Of a stretch of 64,000 bases of DNA, positions 10,314-20,015 are shown one piece after another. The notes beneath the pieces are model-generated. The model was not told the origin of the DNA. It was given only the letters and a program-made list of their open reading frames with translations, and searched no databases. This stretch comes from Isoetes taiwanensis (Eukaryota > Streptophyta > Lycopodiopsida > Isoetales > Isoetaceae). Every line of letters starts with the position of its first letter. Positions within the stretch are counted from its first letter, which is position 1. The stretch spans positions 62,001 to 126,000 of the forward strand of contig JAJEKV010000079.1 of assembly GCA_021234155.1 (NCBI GenBank). Direction: 5' to 3'. The position numbers were made by a program, and so were the translations under genes.

Positions 10314-10386
10314 TCCATTGTAGTCTAGTTGGTTAGGATACTTGGCTTTCACCCAAGCGACCCGGGTTCAAGTCCCGGCAATGGAA
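10314..10386 (+). tRNA. trnE-UUC: tRNA-Glu (anticodon TTC), intact
   Basis: 73 nt. Acceptor TCCATTG/CAATGGA, discriminator A. Anticodon stem CTTGG/CCAAG with loop CTTTCAC gives anticodon TTC. T stem CCGGG/CCCGG with loop TTCAAGT. It differs from the CTC copy mainly in the anticodon arm. No run of four or more T follows closely, so termination is less certain than for its neighbour. Confidence 0.9.
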
Positions 10387-10759
10387 TTTGTAACACTCAA
10401 GTGTTAGAATTTAGTGTGCTTTGAGGCCATGCTTCCAATAGGCATTTCGAGTGGAGGATCATTTGTGATCTTAATCTCGTCGATCGGATACACGTTACAG
10501 TAGTAAGAATTGAAAGATATACTTTATACTTTATTCATTCGTTGAGCTCTTTGGATTGCAGCTTGTTGATGTTAAATCATGAGAATTCTTTTTGTTTCGA
10601 GACTCTCTAATATGCTTCTATATGGAGCTTTTTCTAAAGCAAGCAAATTTTGACTTTGACTATGCAAGTCGAGAATCTCATGGTAACCACCAAAGGCCTC
10701 GATATAAAATGTTTTAATGAGTGTGGGTTGAAGAACAACCTTTATTTAGGTAGCTAATC

Positions 10760-10830
10760 TCCATTGTAGTCTAGTTGGTTAGTTACTCGGCTCTCACCCG
10801 AGAGACCCGGTTCAAGTCCCGCAAATGGAA
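10760..10830 (+). pseudogene. tRNA-Glu(CUC) degenerate copy
   Basis: Anticodon arm intact, but two or three bases of the D arm are missing (ttagttactcgg), one G is lost in the T stem, and the 3' acceptor reads gcaaatgga, so the stem is broken. Confidence 0.85.
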
Positions 10831-10908
10831 TTTCATTTTTCAGCTTTCAGATATCATGTGCATTTTGCTTGAATGAGGTGGTTGACTGACTTTTAAAACA
10901 TTTGAAAT

Positions 10909-10981
10909 TCCATTGTAGTCTAGTTGGTTAGGATACTTGGCTTTCACCCAAGCCACCCGGTTCAAGTCCCAAAGAATGGAA
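10909..10981 (+). pseudogene. tRNA-Glu(UUC) degenerate copy
   Basis: D and anticodon arms intact (anticodon TTC). The T arm and 3' acceptor read ttcaagtcccaaagaatgga, so neither stem can form properly. Confidence 0.85.
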
Positions 10982-11352
10982 TTTGTAACACTCAAGTGTT
11001 AGAATTTAGTGTGATTTGAGGCCATGCTTCCAATAGGCATTTCGAGTGGAGGATCATTTATGGTCTTAATCTCGCCGATCGGATACACGCTATGAAGAGT
11101 AAGAATTGAAAGATATACTTTATACTTTTATTCATTCGTTGAGCTCTTTGGATTGCAGCTTATGATTGATGTTAAATCACGAGAATTCTTTTTGTTTCGA
11201 GACTCTAATATGCTTCTATATGGAGCTTTTTCTAAAGCAAGCAAAATTTTGACTATGCAAGTCGAGAATCTCATGGTAACCACCAAAGGCCTCAGATACA
11301 AATGTTTTAATGAGTGTGGGTTGAAGAACAACCTTTATTTAGGTAGCTAATC

Positions 11353-11422
11353 TCCATTGTAGTCTAGTTGGTTAGGATACTCGGCTCTCACCGAGAGACC
11401 CGGTTCAAGTCCCGCAAATGGA
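11353..11422 (+). pseudogene. tRNA-Glu(CUC) degenerate copy
   Basis: One C is missing 3' of the anticodon loop, and the T arm and acceptor carry the same defects as the 10760 copy, so these two arose from one mutated unit. Confidence 0.85.
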
Positions 11423-11497
11423 ATTTCATTTTTCAGCTTTCAGATCATGTGCATTTTGCTTGAATGAGGTGGTTGACTCTTTTAAAACATTTGAAAT

Positions 11498-11570
11498 TCC
11501 ATTGTAGTCTAGTTGGTTAGATACTTGGCTTTCACCCAAGCGAATTCGGTTCAAGTCCCAAAGAATGGAA
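11498..11570 (+). pseudogene. tRNA-Glu(UUC) degenerate copy
   Basis: Anticodon TTC retained. The variable region and T stem read cgaattcggttc, and the 3' acceptor is broken as in the 10909 copy. Confidence 0.83.
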
Positions 11571-11918
11571 TTTGTAACACTCAAGTGTTAGAATTTAGTG
11601 TGATTTGAGGCCATGCTTCCAATAGGCATTTCGAAAGTGGAGGATCATTTATGGTCTTAATCTCGCCGATCGGATCGGATACACGCTACAAAGAGTAAGA
11701 ATTGAAAGATATACTTTATACTTTATTTCATTCGAGCTGAGCTGGATTGGATTGCATCATGCTTTTGATTTGGCACTATGATGTTGATGTTAAATCATGA
11801 GAATTCTTTTTGTTTCGAGACTCTCTAATATGCTTCTATATGGAGCTTTTTCTAAAGCAAGCTTAAATTTTGACTATGCAAGTCGAGAATCTCATGGTAA
11901 CCACCAAAGGCCTCATAT

Positions 11919-11960
11919 AGGCTCTCACCCGAGAGACCCGGTTCAAGTCCCGCAATGGAA
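11919..11960 (+). pseudogene. tRNA-Glu(CUC) 3' half
   Basis: Only the anticodon arm onward remains. The spacer and 5' half are deleted, which shortens this unit. Confidence 0.8.
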
Positions 11961-12034
11961 TTTCATTTTTCAGCTTTTTCATCATGTGCATTTTGCTTGA
12001 ATGAGGTGGTTGACTCTTTTAAAACATTTGAAAT

Positions 12035-12102
12035 TCCATTGTAGTCTAGTTGGTTAGGATACTTGGCTTTCACCCAAGCGACCCAAAGTCCCAAAGAATG
12101 GA
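12035..12102 (+). pseudogene. tRNA-Glu(UUC) truncated copy at the array end
   Basis: D and anticodon arms retained. Most of the T arm is lost, and the array ends at ...aagaatgga. Confidence 0.8.
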
Positions 12103-13255
12103 TAAAAACAAGAAATGAATGATTTTATTTCCATTAATCATATCATAGCTTAAAAACTGCCTGTTTAAGCATTGTTTTACAAAATAAGATGCCATAAACC
12201 GGAAATAAGATGCATGTACAAATAGTGAAGGTTTTGAAGGGAGAAAAAACTCTTGCTTTGGTAGGAAAGCAAAGATATCATCAAGTCAAGGCAAAAACAC
12301 GAAAAAGCACCAAAATAGCAATTCCTATCCAAAGAAGAAAAATCAAAGAAATGAGTCATGCCTATGGATTTATCCGGAAAAAAAATCAAAGAAGATGAAA
12401 AGCTTGAGGGACCCTCATGTGTTCTTTTGCAATGAAAATCAACAAGGCCAGTCAGCCAAAACCCTAACTCCAATAATAGAACGGTCCCTAAAGGAGAAAA
12501 GATAACTGGAAAGCAAAATATGAAGAAAAAGAGAAATTGTGAGAAACAAAATAGCAAAATTTCATTTCACCAAGTAGAAAGCAAAGAAATAGAGTTCAAA
12601 CAAAAGCGACCTGATTATTTCTCCCTTGCTTTGCATGTAACCTACAAAGCGCCTACTACGGATCTCGCCGAGATGTCGCTACTGGATCCGGGCCGAAAAG
12701 ATGCCGAAAAGAAAGATCTCACTACGTAATCCATGCCGGATCCGCCGAGATGCCGCTATGGATTTGGCCAAAAGATGCCGAAAGAAAGATCCGCTACGAA
12801 AAATGCCTGGATCTGGCCGAGATGTTTACGGCAGCAGGATCATAACCTCTCTCCTCCTCACCATAACAAACCATAACCGAACCATAATCGAAGTCAGCAA
12901 GCCATAACCGGAAGGAGCTCCCAGATCGCCATAGCTAAGGGAGGGAATGAAAAATACAGTATGCGAAAGAAGCCCCACCATCGCCATAATGGAGGGAAAT
13001 GAAAAATACAGGCCATTAATCCCGTGCCCGCTAGAGCCAATGAAAGGAGAGGACCCTATCAATATCCCGGCCGCTGATATCATCGTGAATCACGGCCGCC
13101 GCTCTAAGGGCCAATAATATAATAGGATGGGGATCAAGATCTTAGTCGCCCATCTTGGTTATATGAAATATTTTTTAATGGTTTAATTCATATGTTCATT
13201 TTATGGTTCAAACGTTGTTTTAGGATCCATCATGATTCATGCCACCGCTTGGCTC
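12103..13255. other. Spacer with short internal duplications
   Basis: No gene recognised. Two short tandem duplications are visible: gatgccgaaaagaaagatc near 12699 and again ~74 bp later near 12773, and a gagggaatgaaaaatacag motif near 12941 and again near 12993. The open frames here show no conserved domain. Confidence 0.5.
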
Positions 13256-15440
13256 CAAAGATGTCATGTGGGCTCTAACATGCCATGCAGATCTAACATG
13301 CCATGGGGCTCCAACATGCCAAGGTGGTTCGCGATGCCACGGGGCTCTACCATGCCACCTAGGCTCCCACATGCCAAGGTGGTCAAAACATGCCACCTAG
13401 GCTCCAACATGCCACATAGGGTCAAACATGCCAAGGTGGCTCAAGCATGCCACCTAGGCTTCAAAATGCCACGGGCTCCAACATGCCACCCAGGCTCCAA
13501 CATTCCAAGGTGGCTCAAACATGCCACCTAGGCTCCAACATGCCAAGGTGGCTCAAACATGCCACATGGGCTGCAACATGCCACTTAGTTGGCTCAAACA
13601 TTCCATGTGGGCTCCAACATGACGAGGTGGCTTAAACATGCCACCTAGGGTCCAACATGCCAAGGTGGCTCAAACATGCCACCTAGGCTCAAGCATACCA
13701 AGGTGTCTCAAACATGCCACGTGGGCTCCAACATGCCACCTAGACTCCAACATGCCTAAGTGGCTCAAACATTCCACATGGGCTCCAACATGCCACCCCT
13801 GGTTGGCTCAAACATGCCACGTGGCTCAAACATGCCAAGGTGTCTCAAACATGCCACATAGGCTCCAACATGCCACCTAGACTCCAACATGCCACCTTTT
13901 AAACATGTTATTGGCTCCAACATGCCACCTATGCTCCAACATGCCAAGGTGGCCGAGGGCATCACAAGGTGGTTCAAACATGCCAAGTTAGGCTCCAACA
14001 TGCCACCTAGGCTCCAACATGCCAAGGCTCAAACATGCCACGTGGACTCCAACATGCCATGTGGGCTCCAACATAGCTAAGGTGGCTCAAACATGCCAAT
14101 GCATGCTCCAACATGTTACACGCCACCTAGGCTCCAACATCCCACGCTGGCTCCAACATGCCACCTAGGCTTCAACATGCCAAGGAGCCCGAGCATGCCA
14201 CCCAGGCACCCAAGTGGTGACATGGCATGTTGGAGCCTAGGTGGCATGTTGAAGCCAACTTGGCATGTTGAAGCCAACCTTGACATGTTGGAGCCTAGGT
14301 GGCATGTTGAAGCTTAGGTGGCATGTTTGAGCCACCTTGTCATGTTGGAGCCTAGGTGGCATGTTTGAGCCACCTGGGCATGTTTGAGTCTAGGTGGCAT
14401 GTTGAGCCACGGTGGCATGTTGGAGCCTAGGTGGCATGTTTGAGCCAACCTGGCATATTTCAGCCTAGGTGGTGATGTTGTGAGCCACCTTGGCATGTTG
14501 GAGCCTAGGTGGCACGCTGGAGCCAACTTGGCATGTTGGAGCCCCAGTGGCATGTTGGAGCCTAGGTGGCAATGTTGAGCCTATGTGGCATGCTAGGTGG
14601 CATGTTGGAGCCCACGGGCATGCCGGAGCCGTAGGGTGGCATGTTGGAGCCTAGTTGGCATGTTGGAGCCTACATGGCATGTTGGAGCCTAGGTGGCATG
14701 TTTGAGCCTAGGTGATGTTGGTTTCACCTTGGCATGTTGGAGCCTAGGTGGCACGTTGGAGCCTAGGTGGCATGCTAGAGCTCACGAGGCATGTTGGAGC
14801 CTAGGTGGCATGTTGGAGCCTACGGGCATGTTGAAGCCTTGGTGGCATGTTGAGCCTTGGTGGCATGCTAGGTGGCATGTTGGAGCCCACGTGGCATGTT
14901 GGAGCGTAGTTGGCAAGTTGGAGCCTAGATGGCATGTTGGAGCCTACGTGGCATGTTCGAGCCTAGGTGGCATGTTTGAGCCACCTTGGCACGCTTGAGC
15001 CTAGGTGGCATGTTGGAGCCTAGGTGGCACGTTGGAGCCTAGGTGGCATGCTAGAGCTCACGAGGCATGTTGGAGCCTAGGTGGCATGTTGGAGCCTACG
15101 TGGCATGTTTAAGCCTTGGTGGCATGTTGGAGCCTAGGTGGCATATTTGAGCCACCTTGCATGCTTGAGCTTAGGTGGCACTTTGGAGCCAACTTGGCAT
15201 GTTGGAGCCTATGTGGCATGTTGGAGCTCACGTGGCATGTTGGAGGCTAGGTGGCATGCTAGGTGGCAAGTTGGAGCCCACGTGGCATGTTGGAGCCTAG
15301 GTGGCATGTTGGAGCCTACGTGGCATGTTGGAGCCTAGGTGGCATATTTGAGCCACCTTGGCACACTTGAGCCTAGGTGGCATGTTGGAGCCTAGGTGGA
15401 TGTTGGAGCCTAGGTGGCACGCTGGAGCCTAGGTGGCTGC
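13256..15440. repeat. 19-bp minisatellite in two opposite-facing blocks
   Basis: The unit is about ggctccaacatgccaccta, alternating with a variant ggctcaaacatgccaaggt. From 13256 to about 14212 it reads in this sense. From about 14222 to 15440 it reads as the reverse complement (gcctaggtggcatgttgga). There are roughly 50 and 64 units. The hinge contains caagtggtgacatggcatg. The strings of Met-Pro-Arg or Ala-Cys-Trp residues in every frame are products of the repeat, not proteins. Confidence 0.93.
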
Positions 15441-16404
15441 ACCCCGTGAGACGACATCACAAAGGTTACCGAGGCGTGCTTTCCCTACTAGTGCTCCTCC
15501 GGAGGGCAAATGCCAATGCCTCCCTTCCCGAGCCCAGCTTTCCCATCCCACCTTTGAATCCACTCTTCAAGTATCAAAAATTCAAGATCTCGCCCGAGAG
15601 AACATATCAAACCGCAGTGTCCCCGCAAATGACCATGTAGAAAGCCACGCGCTTTGTCGCTTGGGCAAAGACAAAGGTTCTAATGGAGATTTGACTTCGC
15701 CATATCGTCCAAAAAAATAAATTACCCTAGGGACCAAGTTACACGGCCATTTTTGCAGCAAAAAGAAGCATGAACCCTCTACATGGCAAAGATTCTCGCA
15801 CCCTTCGCTAAGGCCAATTCACTATGAACGTGTTGGACATGAGCTACTTTGGCGCTTCCTGAGCTGGGGTGGTCTTCGCCTACCTAAACTTGGTCTCCCC
15901 GGTAATGTCGATGTTTCGAGTTCGCTGGCGAGTCGATCATAGTTCGGGTGGGAGAGTTGCCCATCCGCGGGCCGTGGACCTTCCAGAGGACATTTTGGGT
16001 CGAATCGCTCGAAGGTTTTAGGGCTCCATCTTCTCAAGGCCAACGCCCCCACTACCTCATGACATTGTGCAAGATCCTGGTCCAATCTGGTTAGGGTATG
16101 GCCTCCAAAACGTAAACCCCGCGGCCTTGCCGTGTTATTGTAGGGTTTACGCTATGGAGGCCAAAACGTGGTCGCTACACTTGGGACCCGTGTACCTTTT
16201 TCAAACATGTATGCGAGCCATGGCAACCGAAATAACAGAGTTTGGATCTATTGGCATCCCTAATCATTCCAAAAAAAAAAAAAATACTACAAAATGTGTT
16301 CTTGACTTCTAATTGCGACAATCGAGGAGGGTAAATCCAAAAATGTTTCGGAGGCCAAAATGTGATCGCTTTTCTCGATAGCTAGGTGCACCTTTGCTAA
16401 ACAC
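15441..16404. other. Unassigned GC-richer segment
   Basis: No domain recognised in any frame. It contains tagggtttacgctatggagg near 16140 and a related motif (tagggtttacattcggggatg) at 16611 and 16917, which ties it to the following repeats. Confidence 0.4.
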
Positions 16405-16612
16405 ACATGCCTAGGTGGCATGCTCGAGCCTAGGTGCCAACTTGGCATGTGGGAGCCACCTTGGCATGTTTGAGCCTAGGTGGCATGTTTGAGCCACCTT
16501 GGCATGTTGGAGCCCACATGGCATGTTGGAGCCTATGTGGCATGTTGGAGCCCACGTGGCATGTTTGAGCCACCTTGGCACGCTTGAGCACGCTTGGAGC
16601 CTAGGTTTGATA
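16405..16612. repeat. Separate block of the 19-bp minisatellite
   Basis: About ten units in the same sense as the right block of the main array (cctaggtggcatg), separated from it by ~960 bp. Confidence 0.88.
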
Positions 16613-16899
16613 GGGTTTACATTCGGGGATGTCCGGCGACCCGAGGGCCCGTGATCCGACGGGAATACCCGCGGCCGGATTACCTTCATGGCACCGGGAG
16701 ACAGAGCCAAATTTCCCTCGCAAAGATACCTTTTCGAGACTCCCTTCACAAGCCCCCTTTCCAAAGGAAGGGGAGTTCTGAAAAGCATGTCGCTAGGGGA
16801 TTTGACCCCATCTCCCGCATGGTCCCCAGAGCATACACAGAGAACTCCATGCAAAGTTTCGGATGTGTTAGTCTCCGCCTTGACGCCGAGATAAACCCT

Positions 16900-19770
16900 A
16901 CCAAACCCTAGGGTTTGGTAGGATTTACATTCGGGGATGCTCCTCCATCAAGAGGGCCGTGGAACTTGTCCCCTAGGGTAATTTCGCATTCCGGATGACA
17001 TGGAGAGTTGGATCGCCAACCCGGGGCCTCCTCCATGCCCCAAAATCAAAAACGTGGTCTAAACTCCCGCCGTGGGCCAACGGGCCATCCCAATCAAAAA
17101 TCGAGGGTCTAAAGCTCACCCGAAATACCGGGATTTTCCTCAGACGGGGGCAACTTGGCAAGCCACCGGTTGAAAACCATGATTTTTCCCCGCCCCATGC
17201 ATTAATCATGAATTTCCGGATCATAAACACAAAGAAAAGCACACATAAAAATTTGGGTCTCAAAAAGGTGAAATCTTTAGGTGATGTGCGCATGACGCCG
17301 CACACGCAAGAGAAAATGCACCGCAATAGAAGCACAAGCAGAGGCATGAGACGAAGCTTCCGAGCCAACCCCTTCCCGAGGCCACCGGCCTGGTAACGCC
17401 CCATCGGGCAAAGGAGCTAGCTTTGCTTCTCCGTGGTCACATGTATACCACCTAGCAGTCCTAGTGCTGCTATTCTCACTTCGATCTTCTACCAGGCCCT
17501 CGGGGTGACCCCAAGTATCTTGTTCTCGCAGCTAGTCCAAGCCGGGGCCGAGGGACTCGGGTTGGACCCCACTCCTAACTAAGAACCGGCTCGCCAATGG
17601 ACCCGAACATCCCCATTACCTAGGAGACCAAGTTTCGTGGTAGGCGTAAGACCACCCCTCTCCAAGAAACGCCAAAGTAGGTCGCTTACTACACACTTGT
17701 AGTCAATTGGCATGGAGGTGGATGTCAATACCTCCTAGTGGGGGTAAGTGATTGATCCCCGAAAACCGGTAGTGGAACTTGTCCTCTAGGGTAATTTCGG
17801 GCGCCCGCACGATGTGGAGAGGTCGGATCGCCAATCCGGGGCCTCCATGCCCCAAAATCGAAAAACGTGGTCTAAACCCCGCCGTGGCCAACGGTGGCCA
17901 TCCCAATAAAAATCGAGGGTCTAAAGCTCGCCTGAAAATACCGGGATTTTCCTCAGACGCCGGCCACTTGGCAAGCCAGCTGGCTGAAAATCAGGATTTT
18001 TCCCCGCCCCATGCATTAATTATGAATTTCCGGAGCATAAACACAAAAAAAACACGATAAAAATCCGGTCTCAAAAAAGGTGAAATCTTGGCGGATATGC
18101 AACATGACGCCGCACACGCAAGAGAAAAATGCACCGGCAATAGAAGCACAAGCAGAGGCATGAGACGAAGCCTCCGAGCCAACCCCTTTCGAGGCCACCG
18201 GCTCCAGAACGCCCCACCGAAAGCAGCTGGAGCTAGCTTTTCTTCTCCGTGGGTCACATGTATACCACCTAGCAGTCCTAGTGCTCCTATTGTCACTTCA
18301 ATCTTCTACTGTGGCCTCGTGGTGAACCCCAAGTATCTTATTCTGCAGCTAATCCAAGTCAATGAGGGGCGGGCTGGACCCCCACTCCGAATCAGAACTG
18401 CTCCGCCAATGGACCCTAACATCCCCATTACCTAGGGGACCAAGTTTCGTGGGCGTAAGACCACCCCCTCTCCTGGTCGCTTACTACACACTTGTAGTCA
18501 ATTGGCATGGAGGTGGATGTTTGAATACCTCCTAGTGAGGGGTAAGTGATTGATCCCCCGGGAAAACTCGGCGGGAACTTGTCCCCTAGGGTAATTTCGC
18601 CGCTCCCACGACGCAGGCGAGGTCGATTGCCAACCGGGGCCTCCTCCATGCCCCAAAATTGAAAAACGTGGTCTAAACCTCCCGCCAAGGCCAACGGTGG
18701 CCATCCCAATCAAAAATCGAGGGTCTAAAACTCATCCGGAAATATCGGGGATTTTCTAATACTCTCGGGGCCACTTGGCAAGCCAGCTGGCTGAAAACCG
18801 TGATTTTTCCCCGCCCCATGCATTAATTATGAATTTCCGAGCATAAACACACAAAAAAAGCACGTATAAAAATTCGGGACTCAAAAAGGTGAAATCTTGG
18901 CGGGATGTGCAAAGATGACGCCGCACACGCAAGAGAAAATGCACCGCAATAGAAGCACAAGCGCAGGCATGAGACGAGCTTCCGAGCCAACCCCCTTCCG
19001 GAGACCACCGGGTCGGTAACGTCCTACTAGGTAGTGGAGCTAGCTTTGCTTCTCCGTGGTCACATGTATACCACCTAGCAGTCCTAGTGCTGCTATTCTC
19101 ACTTCAATCTTCTACCGTGGCCTCGTGGTGAACCCCAAGTATCTTGTTCTCGCAGCTAGTCCAAGCCGGGGGTCAGGGCGGGTTGGACCCCACTCCGAAC
19201 CGAACCGGCTCCGCCAATGGACCCGAACATCCCCATTACCTAGGGGACCAAGTTTCGTAGGGCGTAAGACCACCCCTCTCCAAGAAACGCCAAAGTAGGT
19301 CGTTTACTACACACTTGTAGTCAATTGGCATGGAGGTGGATGCTGAATACCTCCTAGTGAGGGGTAAGTGATTGATCCCCAGGAAAACTTCGCCGTGGAA
19401 CTTGTCCCCTAGGGTAATTTCGGCCGTTCCGGACGACGCCATGCGAGGTCGGATCGCCAATCCGGGGCCTCCTCCATGCCCCAAAATCGAAAAACGTGGT
19501 CTAAACCTTGTCGGGCCAACGGCGCCATCCCAATAAAAATCGAGGGTCTAAAACTCATCCTAAAAAATACCGGGATTTTCCTCAGACTCTCGGGGCCACT
19601 TGGCAAGCCAGCTGGCTGAAAACCAGGATTTTTCCCCTGCCCCATGCATTAATTATGAATTTCCGGAGCATAAACACAAAGAAAAGCAATATAAAAATCC
19701 GGGTCTCAAAAAGGCGAAATCTTGGCGGGATGTGCAGCATGACGCTGCATACGCAAGAGAAAATGCACCA
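16900..19770. repeat. ~810-bp tandem repeat, about 3.5 copies
   Basis: The marker cccatgcattaattatgaat recurs at about 17196, 18006, 18815 and 19641, i.e. spacings of about 810, 809 and 826. Other markers, such as tgtagtcaattggcatggagg and ccatgccccaaaat, recur at the same spacing. Overlapping open frames on both strands repeat with the unit and show no known domain. The unit is not recognised; it could be a tandemly expanded piece of an LTR or an unclassified satellite. Confidence 0.88.
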
Positions 19771-19914
19771 GCATATATACCTTTCGGAGACTCCCCTTCA
19801 CAAGAAAGGGGCCGCCGTCGAGGTGCCTACCCGGTGTTTGCAGCACATCCAAGGTCCATGCCACCATCATCTAGCCATGTCACCTAAAATTTGCCAACAT
19901 CACCCAATGAAAAG

Positions 19915-19936
19915 ACCAAAGATGGACATCTTTGGT
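19915..19936. repeat. Perfect short palindrome
   Basis: accaaagatg and its exact reverse complement separated by two bases, next to a T6 run. Could form a small hairpin; function unknown. Confidence 0.7.
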
Positions 19937-20015
19937 TTTTTGGCCTAGTCAAAACTTGACCTTGCTTACTTGGCATGCCATGTCACCACTTGGGGTGCCT
20001 AGGTGGCATGCTTGA

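Larger units (their letters stand above)
9701..12102 (+). repeat. Tandem array of ~593-bp units, each with a tRNA-Glu(CUC)/tRNA-Glu(UUC) pair
   Basis: Units begin with ttgcttgaatgaggtgg at about 9701, 10272, 10866, 11457 and 11991. CUC-type tRNA sequences start at 10167, 10760 and 11353, giving a 593-bp period. Each unit has a UUC-type copy, ~375 bp of conserved spacer, a CUC-type copy, then a ~75-bp spacer leading to the next UUC copy. The leftmost unit lacks the 3' third of its UUC copy; the rightmost has lost the 5' half of its CUC copy. Short open frames in the spacer (11153-11350, 11797-12000) recur as shadows of the repeat. Confidence 0.92.

Noticed and set aside
11153-12000. 65-67-codon frames in the tRNA array
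   Set aside because: They recur with each repeat unit in the spacer and show no domain.
12177-12557. 126-codon minus-strand frame rich in Phe and Ser
   Set aside because: Composition of a pyrimidine-rich non-coding strand; no motif.
13232-15338. Many overlapping open frames rich in Met-Pro-Arg or Ala-Cys-Trp-Ser-Leu-Gly repeats
   Set aside because: They are readings of the 19-bp minisatellite in several frames and both strands; the length of the repeat keeps frames open by chance.
15822-16085. Minus-strand 87-codon frame in the GC-rich segment
   Set aside because: No domain, no conservation signal visible; GC-rich sequence keeps frames open.
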